DNA from: Henriciella sp045287255
GTDB taxonomy: Bacteria; Pseudomonadota; Alphaproteobacteria; Caulobacterales; Hyphomonadaceae
Direction of reading: 5' to 3'
NCBI RefSeq assembly: GCF_045287255.1
Contig: NZ_CP137142.1
Location: 496,001 to 560,000, forward strand
DNA length: 64,000 nt
This document shows positions 1 to 8,471 of the stretch, in pieces (position 1 is the stretch's first letter; every line of letters starts with the position of its first letter). A program made the position numbers and the translations under genes. The notes under the pieces are model-generated. The model worked only from the letters and a program-made list of their open reading frames with translations. It ran no database searches and was not told the DNA's origin.

Positions 1-169
1 AGCCAGCACCGGAACCACGCAGACGGCGGGTCTTGTCACCACCAACTGGTTCCACCTTGATCACTTCCGCGCCAAGATCCGCCAGAATCAATCCAGCCGC
101 AGGCCCCATGACCATGTGCGTAAACTCAATAACCTTTACGCCTTTCAGGAGGCCTGTCGCGTTACTCAT
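1..169 (-). CDS. CaiB/BaiF type III CoA-transferase, N-terminal fragment
   Basis: Only the first 56 codons lie in the window; the gene runs off the left edge. The start region reads LLKGVKVIEFTHMVMGPAAG followed by LADLGAEVIKVE, the standard N-terminus of family III CoA-transferases, which move CoA between carboxylic acids. The catalytic Asp lies beyond the visible part. The gene is divergent from the HMG-CoA-lyase-like gene, with a motif A operator between them, so it probably belongs to the same regulon. Substrate cannot be read from this fragment. Confidence 0.85.
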   Translation of the reverse strand, partial: MSNATGLLKGVKVIEFTHMVMGPAAGLILADLGAEVIKVEPVGGDKTRRLRGSGAG

Positions 170-223
170 ACTCTCTCCCCTAAGCCGACCTGTTGGCAGG
201 CTTTGCTTTCCACAACACAATTG

Positions 224-239
224 AATAGATATATCATTT
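224..239. promoter_or_regulatory. Motif A operator copy 1
   Basis: AATAGATATATCATTT matches the 16-base palindrome found ten times in this locus. It lies between the divergent CoA-transferase fragment and the lyase-like gene, 43 bases before the lyase start. A GntR-family reader is inferred, most likely the regulator at 39555-40352. Confidence 0.7.
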
Positions 240-282
240 AAAGCAAACGTCACCCCCCGACCTTCGAGGAAGGACCTCAAAA

Positions 283-1233
283 ATGCCTGCAAGCCAGATT
301 CTGATTAGTGAAGTCGGCCCCCGCGATGGGCTGCAGAACTGTAGTGCCATCATGCCAACTGAGGCGAAAAAGCGCTGGATTACAGCGCTTGCTGCGGCTG
401 GAGTGAAAGAAATCGAGGTCGGCTCTTTTGTCTCACCCAAGCTGCTGCCGCAAATGGCCGATACGGGGGACATTGTTCGCCATGCGGTGCAGATTCCGGG
501 TTTGGAAGTTGCGGTTCTGGTCCCGAATCTGAAAGGCGCACAGCTCGCGGTTGAGGCTGGCGCCCATAAAATCACCCTGCCTTTGTCGGTCAGCGAAACC
601 CATTCGCTGCGCAATATTCGCCGCACGCATGATCAGGTGATTGATGAAGCAAAAGCGATTGCAGAACTGCTTGCCAGCCTACCCGATGGTGATCGCCCGC
701 ACTTTGAAGGCTCCCTGTCGACGGCGTTTGGCTGCACGCTCGAAGGCCCAATTGAAGAAGCCGTTATTCTGCGCTGCGCCGAGCGGCTCATGGCCGCCGG
801 GTGTGATGAGGTCGGTCTGTCTGACACAACGGGTTATGGCGACCCGGTTTCTATGCGGCAGTTGATTCGCGCTGTGCGCGGGGTTGTTGGCGACGAAAAT
901 CTGACAGGGGTTCACCTCCACAACACACGCGGACTTGGTCTCGCCAATGTTCTGGCGGCCTATGAGGAAGGGATTACGACGTTTGACAGCTCGCTCGGCG
1001 GCTTAGGTGGTTGCCCAACCGCGCCGGGGGCAAGTGGCAATGTTGTATCCGAGGATCTGGTTTTCATGTTTGAATCGATGGGCGTCGATACCGGGATTGA
1101 TCTTGAGGCGTTGATGGCGACGCGTGAGCTTGTTGCTGAAGCCTTGCCGGATGAGGAGCTCTATGGCTTTACACCGCGTGCTGGCCTGCCTTTGGGCTAT
1201 AAAGGCGCACCTGTTCCAGTGGCGGCAGAATAA
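283..1233 (+). CDS. Hydroxymethylglutaryl-CoA lyase family protein
   Basis: This 316-residue TIM-barrel protein belongs to the HMGL-like family, which cleaves 3-hydroxy-3-methylacyl-CoA thioesters into acetyl-CoA and a keto product. Visible motifs are GPRDGLQ at residues 12-18 (catalytic Arg14 and metal ligand Asp15), HLHNTRG from about residue 211 (metal-binding His pair) and GLGGCP with the active-site Cys near 244. A purine-rich GAGGAAGG sits before the ATG. It opens a rightward operon behind a motif A operator and is followed 24 bases later by a solute symporter. The acyl chain is unknown; leucine-type HMG-CoA or a related branched acid such as citramalyl-CoA are both possible. Confidence 0.88.
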   Translation: MPASQILISEVGPRDGLQNCSAIMPTEAKKRWITALAAAGVKEIEVGSFVSPKLLPQMADTGDIVRHAVQIPGLEVAVLVPNLKGAQLAVEAGAHKITLPLSVSETHSLRNIRRTHDQVIDEAKAIAELLASLPDGDRPHFEGSLSTAFGCTLEGPIEEAVILRCAERLMAAGCDEVGLSDTTGYGDPVSMRQLIRAVRGVVGDENLTGVHLHNTRGLGLANVLAAYEEGITTFDSSLGGLGGCPTAPGASGNVVSEDLVFMFESMGVDTGIDLEALMATRELVAEALPDEELYGFTPRAGLPLGYKGAPVPVAAE

Positions 1234-1257
1234 AGAAACGAGCCGGGGAGGGTTCAA

Positions 1258-2703
1258 TTGGAACATATCTCAGCTTTCGCGACGCTGATTGCCTATTCGG
1301 CTGTTCTGTTTGGAATTGGCCTATGGGCGGCGCAGCGGGCGAAGTCACAGGAGGCTTTTCTGCTTGGCGGGCGCAACCTTGGGCCGGTCGTTGCCGGGCT
1401 TGCTTATGCCGCTTCCAGCTCAAGTGCCTGGGTGCTGCTCGGCTTTTCAGGCTTCGTTTATGCCGCCGGGCCATCAGCTTTGTGGATGGTGCCAGGGATA
1501 CTGGCGGGATATGCTGTGGTCTGGCTCTGGGCAGGAAAAGTCCTGCAAGTGGCAAGCCGGGAGCAGGGCCATCTGACCCTGACCGACTTTATGAGCGAAC
1601 ATGCCGGACCGCGATCGGCGCGCTGGATCCGGATTGTTGCCAGTCTGATGATCGCGTTCTGTTTTGCCTACTATGTGGCCTCACAGTTTCAGGGCGCTGG
1701 GGTGGCTTTTGATGGCCTGTTTGGAATTGGCCTCGTCAATGGCGTTCTGATCGGGGCGCTGGTGATTGTTGCCTACACTTTCCTCGGGGGCTTCCTTGCG
1801 GTGTCCCTGATCGACACTTTGCAGGGCCTGCTGATGGCCGTTGTCGCGGTCATCTTGCCCGCGGCCGCCTTTATGGCTGCAGGCGGGTTGGAAGGGCTGA
1901 ATACTGCATTATCGGCGATGCCTGCAACCTATACTGATACATTTGGGGGGCGCACAGGCTTTGTTGCGACCGGATTTGTTGTTGGTCTTTTCGCCACTGG
2001 CTTTGGGGCGCTGGGACAGCCGCACCTGATTGCGTGGATTATGGCGGCGCGGGATCAACGTGCACGCGTGACAGGCGCCGGCATCGCCATAGGTTGGGGG
2101 GCATTGGTCTATGCGGGTATGGGGATTCTCGGCCTTTCCGCGCGTGTTCTGTTTGGGGCCGATGCGCCCGCTGAAGGCGTGTTTTTCCAGACTGCCAGTG
2201 ACCTGTTGCCTGCGATATTTGCTGGGGTGATTGCCGCGGCCACATTGTCGGCGATCATGTCGACCGTTGATAGCCAGCTGCTTGTGGCCGGGGCGGCGAT
2301 CAGCCATGATCTTGGCTTGGCCAAAGCCCTCGGCGGGCGCGATGTTCTGGTTTCGCGAATGGCCATTCTCGCAGTCTGTCTGGCAGCGCTGATGATCACA
2401 TTCGCCTTGCCGTCGACGATTTTCGATCGAACCCTGTTTGCCTGGACAGCGCTTGGCGCGAGCTTTGGCCCAACCGTCGTGGCGCGCACGCTGGGCCATA
2501 AACCACGCGGCGTATTTTTGCTCTTGTCGATCCTTGTCGGGTTTGGACTATCCCTCGCCTATGAGTTCTTCCTGCCTTCCGGGCCGGGCAGTATCTGGGC
2601 CCGGACTGTGCCGTGGATTGGAGCCTTTGCGGTGCTCGCTATCGGGGCGCTGATCACAAAAATTCGCGCAAAGGACGAATTTGCTCTTGGCGAAAGCGGT
2701 TAA
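1258..2703 (+). CDS. Sodium:solute symporter (SSS family)
   Basis: This 481-residue integral membrane protein has about 13 hydrophobic segments and the PutP/PanF-like organisation of the SSS family, including the SSSSAWVLLGFSGFVY stretch near residues 53-68 that is typical of Na+/proline and pantothenate carriers. The start is TTG, chosen because GGGGAGG lies at the right distance and the MEHISAFATLIAYSAV sequence fits the family N-terminus. It is probably co-transcribed with the lyase-like gene. It likely imports an organic acid or amino-acid-like substrate across the inner membrane after uptake by the TonB receptors. The ligand is not predictable. Confidence 0.88.
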   Translation: MEHISAFATLIAYSAVLFGIGLWAAQRAKSQEAFLLGGRNLGPVVAGLAYAASSSSAWVLLGFSGFVYAAGPSALWMVPGILAGYAVVWLWAGKVLQVASREQGHLTLTDFMSEHAGPRSARWIRIVASLMIAFCFAYYVASQFQGAGVAFDGLFGIGLVNGVLIGALVIVAYTFLGGFLAVSLIDTLQGLLMAVVAVILPAAAFMAAGGLEGLNTALSAMPATYTDTFGGRTGFVATGFVVGLFATGFGALGQPHLIAWIMAARDQRARVTGAGIAIGWGALVYAGMGILGLSARVLFGADAPAEGVFFQTASDLLPAIFAGVIAAATLSAIMSTVDSQLLVAGAAISHDLGLAKALGGRDVLVSRMAILAVCLAALMITFALPSTIFDRTLFAWTALGASFGPTVVARTLGHKPRGVFLLLSILVGFGLSLAYEFFLPSGPGSIWARTVPWIGAFAVLAIGALITKIRAKDEFALGESG

Positions 2704-2718
2704 CCGTGCCATTCCCTT

Positions 2719-2734
2719 AAATGATATATCATTT
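2719..2734. promoter_or_regulatory. Motif A operator copy 2 (perfect palindrome)
   Basis: AAATGATATATCATTT is identical to its own reverse complement. It directly abuts the GGAGGA ribosome-binding site of the DUF1838 gene, only ten bases before the start codon, so a bound repressor would cover the translation start region. Confidence 0.8.
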
Positions 2735-2744
2735 GGAGGAATGC

Positions 2745-3638
2745 ATGAAATTGTTTTCTAAACTCGCGACCTTGGGGGCAGCTGTTGGGGTGCTTGCCGC
2801 GTGTGCAACCGTTGGGCAGGCTCAGGAAGCCCAGCTTGATCCAACAAATGCCACGGATGCCCAAACCCTGATGCGTAAAATGCAATGTTCGACCGTTGAT
2901 GGGCGTCCTGCGGTTTATGCCTGGGAAGGTAAGGCCTATGCACGTCGTCAGGGCGAGAAAGACACGCATCTGTTCAATGTTGAAGGTATGAACATTCGTG
3001 CCTGTTCAGCCATTACGGACGAAAAGCGCGGCCCTGGCTTTGCACTCGTGTCACGTGAGATCCTGCTCTATCTCGACAAGGATACTGGCGAGGTTCTGGA
3101 CATGTGGGACAACCCATGGACCGGCGAGAGCGTAAAGGTTCAGCATGTTGAGAATGATCCGGTAAATTGGGAATCCTACGAGATCGGTTGGGATGGTAAG
3201 CCCGCCACCTGGGGCGGCGAGGTCTATGGTAATCAGTGGTACTTTAAGTCGACTTTCCCGCTCTGGTATTCAAACCCGCTGGGTGGCGACTATCAGGAAG
3301 AGATTGGCGGCACCTATCACGCCACGGAGATGTTCAACTTCTTTGGCCGCACCGATGACCTGTTTGATCCAAGCACGACAGAAGCGACTGTCTCTGTTGG
3401 CTGGGCGCGTCTGTCTGATTGGCTGCCATGGATGAAAATGAATGGCCGTGAAGGTGCTTTCTACGTTCACACCGCTGGCTTCCGCGTTGGGAGCTGGGAT
3501 GAAATGAGCGAGACGATGAAGGCCTATATTAATGAACGTGCACCACTCTATCGCAGCGCGCCACCAACCGGTGACCCACGCGATAATATGACCAGTTGGA
3601 AGCATTATAAGGAATGGCGCAAGGCGCAGTCTGAATAA
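2745..3638 (+). CDS. DUF1838 family lipoprotein
   Basis: The protein is 297 residues. The second of two nearby ATGs is chosen because GGAGGA precedes it and it gives a normal signal peptide, MKLFSKLATLGAAVGVLAAC, ending in a possible lipobox LAAC at Cys20; a signal peptidase I site after AQA is an alternative. The mature part matches my memory of DUF1838, with the MRKMQCSTVDGRPAVYAWEG and SREILLYLDKDTGEVLDMW stretches. The family has no established reaction. It is probably periplasmic or membrane-anchored and sits behind its own motif A operator between the symporter and TonB receptor 1. Confidence 0.75.
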   Translation: MKLFSKLATLGAAVGVLAACATVGQAQEAQLDPTNATDAQTLMRKMQCSTVDGRPAVYAWEGKAYARRQGEKDTHLFNVEGMNIRACSAITDEKRGPGFALVSREILLYLDKDTGEVLDMWDNPWTGESVKVQHVENDPVNWESYEIGWDGKPATWGGEVYGNQWYFKSTFPLWYSNPLGGDYQEEIGGTYHATEMFNFFGRTDDLFDPSTTEATVSVGWARLSDWLPWMKMNGREGAFYVHTAGFRVGSWDEMSETMKAYINERAPLYRSAPPTGDPRDNMTSWKHYKEWRKAQSE

Positions 3639-3659
3639 GCTCCAGAACCAAAAGCCTAG

Positions 3660-3693
3660 AAAAGCCCCGCCTGATCGATCAGACGGGGCTTTT
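3660..3693. terminator. Bidirectional intrinsic terminator
   Basis: A-rich and T-rich flanks surround a GC-rich hairpin: AAAAGCCCCG pairs with CGGGGCTTTT around an internal CTGATCGATCAG dyad. It separates the convergent DUF1838 and DUF3598 genes and can work for both strands. Confidence 0.9.
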
Positions 3694-3716
3694 GCATTTC
3701 GTGCCATCAAGCGGGC

Positions 3717-4223
3717 TTAGAAGGTTTCCCCTTCATAGGATTGCCAGTCTTTGGTTACGAACCGCTCATCGACCAAGGTCCGTTGGAACAATCGGTCGGC
3801 CTTGAACCATTGCCAGACACGCGCGCGCGATTGCCCATCATCAGAAAGCTGGATCATTTCATAGAGATAGAGGTCTGGCTCACCTGTACGCGTCCAGTTG
3901 AGCATGGTTGTGCGATTGAAGTCGTCCAGCGCGACATCGCAGGCCCAGCCATTGATAAACTCATTGTCCCATTTCAGGCGACCATTCTCGACCATTGCCG
4001 GAAAATCTCGTGTGTCTCGCTTGCCATCGGCCCAGCGATAATAATTGGTCTGGTGATAGGGGTGCCCGGTTTCCGGGAACCGGCAGACAAGCCGGGATTC
4101 ATGTTCGTCAATCTTGTTGCCGTGGACATCATAGAATCGGTAATGCCCCTCCCAAACGCCCTCATGGCGCGCAAGCAGCGGCATGATCTGCTTCAACTCA
4201 TTGGCGGATATTTGGGCGCTCAT
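3717..4223 (-). CDS. DUF3598 family protein (calycin-like), copy 1
   Basis: This 168-residue protein starts MSAQISANELKQIMPLLARH behind a GGAGGAAACAG ribosome-binding site; an upstream in-frame extension has no such site. It resembles DUF3598 proteins, a small beta-barrel group I recall as related to CpeS-like chromophore lyases and lipocalins. Features shared with the paralogue at 26790 are the HEGxWxGxYR start and the RARxWxWFK...RTLxDE end. There is no signal peptide, so it is cytoplasmic. It is divergent from TonB receptor 1, with motif A and motif B sites between them. Binding of a hydrophobic or pigment-like ligand is a guess from the fold. Confidence 0.65.
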   Translation of the reverse strand: MSAQISANELKQIMPLLARHEGVWEGHYRFYDVHGNKIDEHESRLVCRFPETGHPYHQTNYYRWADGKRDTRDFPAMVENGRLKWDNEFINGWACDVALDDFNRTTMLNWTRTGEPDLYLYEMIQLSDDGQSRARVWQWFKADRLFQRTLVDERFVTKDWQSYEGETF

Positions 4224-4290
4224 CTCTGTTTCCTCCGGTTTTGGGGCGATGTGTGCCGAATATGACACGCATATCTCAAAAAAAAGCGCT

Positions 4291-4304
4291 TTTGTCTGGA
4301 CAAA
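4291..4304. promoter_or_regulatory. Motif B operator before TonB receptor 1
   Basis: TTTGTCTGGACAAA is a near-perfect dyad, one base from TTTGTCCGGACAAA found at 21897. A half site, GGACAAA, follows at 4328-4334. Together with the motif A copy at 4338 it suggests dual control of the receptor. Confidence 0.6.
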
Positions 4305-4337
4305 GGGCTTGCCAAGACCAAAAGCACGGACAAAGTT

Positions 4338-4353
4338 AAAGGATATATCATTT
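4338..4353. promoter_or_regulatory. Motif A operator copy 3
   Basis: AAAGGATATATCATTT, one base off the perfect palindrome, lies 44 bases before the TonB receptor start and 48 bases centre-to-centre from the motif B site. Confidence 0.75.
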
Positions 4354-4397
4354 GTCAGATGTGTCGAGAAACACATTGACGCAGCGGGGAGACCACG

Positions 4398-6875
4398 ATG
4401 AGGAAAACACTACTACTAGCCGGTGCCGCAGCCTTTGCGATGACAGCCTATGCCGTCCCCGCAGTCGCTCAGGACGCCGAAGAGGATGCAGAAGCGCGCC
4501 AGGACACAATTGTGATCACGGCGCGTAAAAAGGATGAAGGCCTTCTCGAAGCACCGATTGCGGTCAGTGCATTTGATGAGAAAGCGCTCGAAGATCTGCA
4601 GCTGCAAACGGTTGATGATATTGCACGCTTCACGCCGGGTCTGTCCTTCTCCAAGGCATTTGGGCGTTCAACCGAGCGGCCTGTTATTCGCGGCCAGTCC
4701 AATGTTCTGGCGGGCGTTCAGTTCGGGGTTGAGTCCGGGACAGCTTATTTCGTTGATGGCGTCTACTATGCCGGGTCGATCCAGAACCTCGATCCAAATG
4801 AGCTTTCTCGCGTTGAAGTTATCAAAGGCCCTCAATCGGCGCTCTATGGCCGGAACACCTATGCTGGTGCGATCAACTTCATTACGCGTGGTGGGAGCGA
4901 AGAGTTTGAGGCCAATGGTAAGCTCCGTTTTGGCAATAATGGAACAAAGGAAGCGTCTCTCTCAGTTGCTGGTCCTCTGCCATTCATTGATGGGCTGAGT
5001 GGGCGCCTGAACTATCGCGGCTATGAGTATGATGGTGAGTTTACCAATGCCGTCACGGATCAACTCGTTGGTGATGAATCGACAATCAGCCTCTCTGGTG
5101 TTCTTGACTGGCAACCAACTGAGAATTTCGATGCGCGCCTGCGGATCAATTATAATGAAGACAAGGACGGCCCGCTGCCACTCTTCCTCCAGGATGCGAG
5201 CCACAATAATTGTGAGCCCGGTTATCGCTCACTGGCGAGCCATTTCTTTATTCCTGGCTTTGAAGGCGTTCCTTTCCCGCGACCTGCCTATACAAATAAC
5301 AACCAATACTTCTGTGGTGTAATTGAACCGGGTCAGGTGGCTTTGAATACAGACGTGGATGCTGATGGTATCCCAAATGTTATTCCGGGTGCGCTTGAGG
5401 GAACAAACTTTATCCCATTCTACAGCCTTGCCGATGGCACAGCCTTTGATGGCCTGGATCGTGAGCAGACGATTATCAGCCTGACCTCCAGCTATGAGTT
5501 TAGCAATGGCTATGAGCTCCGTTTCCTCGCAGGATATCGTGATGAAACAGAACTGACAGGCTTTGACAGTGACCACTCTCCGGTCAACTGGTTCATTTCC
5601 GGCCCCACTCAGGAGCCATTCTTTGCCAATACAGGCCGTGATGATGTCGAGGATTATAGCTTCGAGATCAAGCTAAGCTCGCCACAGGATAACCGTCTGC
5701 GGTGGCTGGCAGGTCTGTACTATTATGATCAGGATGTTCTCGACAGTGATATCACGTTTGCGGACCCGGATGGATCGGACACACCAACCGGTGAGCGTGG
5801 GATCGAGAACCAAGCGATCTTTGGTCTAATCGAATACGATGTGACCGATCGCCTCTCTGTCACGGTTGAAGGTCGTTATGCCGAAGAAACTAAAACTGAT
5901 AGCACTTCGCCACTCGGTTCTGCGGATTTCGATGCGTTTACACCGCGCCTGACGGTTGACTATGCGCTGGAAAACGGTGGCACGGTCTATGGTATCTTCT
6001 CCCAAGGGGTTAAGCCGGGCGGGCTGAACGGCTCTACGGGGGCAGCGATTGGCCTGCCGACCTATGAGCAGGAAGAGTCTGACAATTTCGAAGTTGGTCT
6101 CAAAACCCCTGTTATGAATACCGGGTTCAACTTTACAGCAGCGGCCTTCTTCACCGATGCCACCAATGTGCAGTTGACCACCGCGGTGGCAACGCCAACC
6201 GGGGCGCTGAACTCTGTGGCAACCAATCAGGGGTCGGGTGAGATTCTTGGTCTGGAGCTGGATATCAGCGGTGCTTTTAATGACAATTGGTCTGGCGGAG
6301 CGACCTATGCCTGGACAGACACAGAGTTCACCGAAGGCTGTGACCCAGATGAGTGGATTATTACCTCTGGTGGCGGTCTTCTGACGGACCCGGATACAGG
6401 CACGGGGACAGATTTCACAGCCTTATTCCCAGGGTCTGGTCCAGCGACGTGCTCTATCGAAGGGCGGCAGTTCCCATTGACATCTGAACATCAGGCCAGT
6501 GCCTTCCTTCGCTATGATCTGGCGGCTGCTGGTCCTTATCAGTCAGATTTCTTTGCCTCAGCTGATCTGACTTATGAAAGCTCGAAGTTTGTTCAGGTGC
6601 ACAACCGTGCTGAGACAGGCGATGCGACCATCCTCGGGGCGCGTATGGGCTTTGAGCATGAAGACTGGACGTTCAGTGTCTATGGCCAGAACATCACCGA
6701 TGAGGACTCTGTCGTTATGGCGACCCGCTGGTTGCAGACGCCATACTTCTTTGCTGGGATCAATACGACCCCGAATACAGATCCGGCAACCGCTTCGCGG
6801 AGTGCGCCACGGGCCTTCTTCGGATCGCTGCGTCGTGGTCCACAATATGGCGCAGAGCTGAAGCTTCGGTTCTAG
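4398..6875 (+). CDS. TonB-dependent outer-membrane receptor 1
   Basis: This 825-residue protein has a signal peptide (MRKTLLLAGAAAFAMTAYAV, cleavage near AVAQ-D), a TonB box-like DTIVITARK at about residues 36-44, a plug domain with the PVIRGQ and VEVIKGPQSALYGRNTYAGAINF motifs, and a 22-strand-type barrel ending in an aromatic residue (LKLRF). It should import a large or scarce ligand using the TonB-ExbBD system. It resembles the CirA/FecA-like receptors abundant in Sphingomonads and Hyphomonads rather than a classical siderophore receptor. Both operator motifs precede it, so two regulators probably control its expression. The substrate cannot be assigned from sequence. Confidence 0.93.
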   Translation: MRKTLLLAGAAAFAMTAYAVPAVAQDAEEDAEARQDTIVITARKKDEGLLEAPIAVSAFDEKALEDLQLQTVDDIARFTPGLSFSKAFGRSTERPVIRGQSNVLAGVQFGVESGTAYFVDGVYYAGSIQNLDPNELSRVEVIKGPQSALYGRNTYAGAINFITRGGSEEFEANGKLRFGNNGTKEASLSVAGPLPFIDGLSGRLNYRGYEYDGEFTNAVTDQLVGDESTISLSGVLDWQPTENFDARLRINYNEDKDGPLPLFLQDASHNNCEPGYRSLASHFFIPGFEGVPFPRPAYTNNNQYFCGVIEPGQVALNTDVDADGIPNVIPGALEGTNFIPFYSLADGTAFDGLDREQTIISLTSSYEFSNGYELRFLAGYRDETELTGFDSDHSPVNWFISGPTQEPFFANTGRDDVEDYSFEIKLSSPQDNRLRWLAGLYYYDQDVLDSDITFADPDGSDTPTGERGIENQAIFGLIEYDVTDRLSVTVEGRYAEETKTDSTSPLGSADFDAFTPRLTVDYALENGGTVYGIFSQGVKPGGLNGSTGAAIGLPTYEQEESDNFEVGLKTPVMNTGFNFTAAAFFTDATNVQLTTAVATPTGALNSVATNQGSGEILGLELDISGAFNDNWSGGATYAWTDTEFTEGCDPDEWIITSGGGLLTDPDTGTGTDFTALFPGSGPATCSIEGRQFPLTSEHQASAFLRYDLAAAGPYQSDFFASADLTYESSKFVQVHNRAETGDATILGARMGFEHEDWTFSVYGQNITDEDSVVMATRWLQTPYFFAGINTTPNTDPATASRSAPRAFFGSLRRGPQYGAELKLRF

Positions 6876-6898
6876 TCCATAGGGGTTTCATGAAACGA

Positions 6899-6929
6899 AA
6901 AATGCCGGCCCATAAAGGGTCGGCATTTT
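6899..6929. terminator. Bidirectional intrinsic terminator
   Basis: A 13-bp hairpin with one G-T wobble (AATGCCGGCCC pairing with GGGTCGGCATT, five-base loop) flanked by A and T runs. It separates the convergent TonB receptor and flavin oxidase genes. Confidence 0.88.
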
Positions 6930-6980
6930 CTTTTGTCTGTTGCCTGTAAGTTTTTCCCGGGGCGCCTTTGGGAAAGGACT

Positions 6981-8375
6981 CTAAACGCCAGCCATCTCTT
7001 CAATAATCGCATAGGCCGCCCGCTCAGCCGATTCCATCGCGCCCTCCATACCTGTGTGCAGGAAGGAGGTATGCTCCCCGGCAAAATGCAGGCGACCGAC
7101 GGGCTTGAGGATTTCTTCCGCCCAGACCGGCACTTGTCCCGGCGCCCAATGCATATAGGCACCGCCAGCATGACTGGTCTGACTATCCCAGCGGGTGACG
7201 TTGAGCGCAGTCGCCTTGATACCGCGCTTCTGGAGTAGCGTTTCTTCTGCAAGCGACTTCCAATCCTCATCGCCCGCAGCTTCACGAATGCCTGTGCCAT
7301 TAACCCAGCAGGTTAGCGCAACCGGCTCCCCGGTTGTCTTGTCGCGTACAGGGAAGACTCGCTCAATTGGGGTATCGGTCCACATCATCAGCGGCAAGTC
7401 GTCGGTTGGCTGCCCATCAAGGGCCAGATGCACCTGCTGGATTTGTGTATAGGGCATGTCACGAATGATCGGTCGCCGCGCTTCCAGCTCGGCAGGTAGG
7501 CCAAGCTTTGACATGACCGGGAAGGGCAGGGTGGAGATGACAAATGGTGCGCTCAGGCTTCCTGCATCGGTTGTGACTGTGACCCTATTAGCATTCATCT
7601 CAATGGCTTTGACCGTACTATTGAGGCGGACAGAGCCATCCGGCAGGCTTGCGGCCATCGCTTCGGGGAGGCGTTGTGACCCGCCTTCAACTTCTTCAGA
7701 GGGGCCGGTTTGGCTATCGATCTGGAAAAGGACCATGCTGCGCCAGACATTCAGCATCGAATAGGAGGTCAGCGCATTGGCATTCAACGCGATATCGCAA
7801 AGCGCGCGTGAGCGGTCATCAAATCCTTGGGCGGCCAGAAATGCATCAGCGCTGATATCAACTTCTGGCCCGACCTCACGCCAGGCATATTGGTCCACCA
7901 GAGGGTTAGCCCGCGCCGCCGCCATAAACAAAGCGGTATCCGGCGTGGCGCGCTTGAAGGCTTCAGGAAACGGGTTCTGCGGGGATGTGGCCCAATCGCG
8001 GGCGTCAAAGACCTGATTGCCAAGGATCATGGTTTTATCGCGTGATCCGCCGGGCGGGAAAGGAACAATGTTCAATCCAACATCCAAGGCTGTGCTGCGG
8101 ATACGGGCATAGGATTGGCCAACCTGTTGTCCGCCTGCTTCCGGGCGGCCAGGCAGGTCATCAAGCGTCACCATGCGCCCGCCAACTCTGGAATCGGCAT
8201 CCAGAACAATGACATTTGCGCCATCTGCGCTCAGCATTCTTGCGGCGTGAAGCCCGGCCAGACCGGCACCCAGGATCAGCACGTCCGCATCCTTGCCTTG
8301 ATGTTGGGCAGGCGCGCATGCTGCCATGGCAGTTAGGCCACTGGCGGCCAGAAAATGCCGTCTTGTCCAATTCAT
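6981..8375 (-). CDS. FAD-dependent amine oxidase family protein, Tat-exported
   Basis: This 464-residue protein starts MNWTRRHFLAASGLTAMAAC: a twin-arginine signal followed by a lipobox-like AMAAC, so it is probably exported folded and possibly lipid-anchored. The mature part opens with the dinucleotide-binding motif ILGAGLAGLHAARML and the GG-doublet DADSRVGGRM, then the flavin monoamine oxidase body, ending with a RLHFAGEHTS motif near the C-terminus. Such enzymes oxidise amines or related C-N or C-C single bonds with FAD. It is divergent from the MFS carrier with a degenerate motif A between them. The substrate is unknown; periplasmic location implies action before inner-membrane uptake. 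Confidence 0.85.
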   Translation of the reverse strand: MNWTRRHFLAASGLTAMAACAPAQHQGKDADVLILGAGLAGLHAARMLSADGANVIVLDADSRVGGRMVTLDDLPGRPEAGGQQVGQSYARIRSTALDVGLNIVPFPPGGSRDKTMILGNQVFDARDWATSPQNPFPEAFKRATPDTALFMAAARANPLVDQYAWREVGPEVDISADAFLAAQGFDDRSRALCDIALNANALTSYSMLNVWRSMVLFQIDSQTGPSEEVEGGSQRLPEAMAASLPDGSVRLNSTVKAIEMNANRVTVTTDAGSLSAPFVISTLPFPVMSKLGLPAELEARRPIIRDMPYTQIQQVHLALDGQPTDDLPLMMWTDTPIERVFPVRDKTTGEPVALTCWVNGTGIREAAGDEDWKSLAEETLLQKRGIKATALNVTRWDSQTSHAGGAYMHWAPGQVPVWAEEILKPVGRLHFAGEHTSFLHTGMEGAMESAERAAYAIIEEMAGV

Positions 8376-8402
8376 TGCTTGTCCCCTCTCGACGTGGCGT
8401 TC

Positions 8403-8418
8403 AAATGATATACCAATA
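8403..8418. promoter_or_regulatory. Degenerate motif A operator copy 4
   Basis: AAATGATATACCAATA keeps the left half of motif A exactly but loses the right half. It lies in the divergent flavin oxidase / MFS promoter region, where the other motif A copies predict a site. Confidence 0.45.
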
Positions 8419-8471
8419 GATATCAGAACATGTTGCTCGCCAAGAGTGCAAATACGATTTGGGAGGGCTGA

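Noticed and set aside
1909..2499. 196-residue open frame opposite the symporter gene
   Set aside because: It is antisense to a clear SSS transporter with the expected membrane segments, and its translation is low-complexity Arg/Gly/Gln-rich with no recognised domain.
3671..3682. CTGATCGATCAG palindrome as a possible operator
   Set aside because: It forms the upper part of the intrinsic terminator stem between convergent genes rather than lying at a promoter.
3741..4265. 174-residue frame opposite the DUF3598 gene
   Set aside because: It lies wholly opposite a conserved protein with a good ribosome-binding site, and its own start lacks one.
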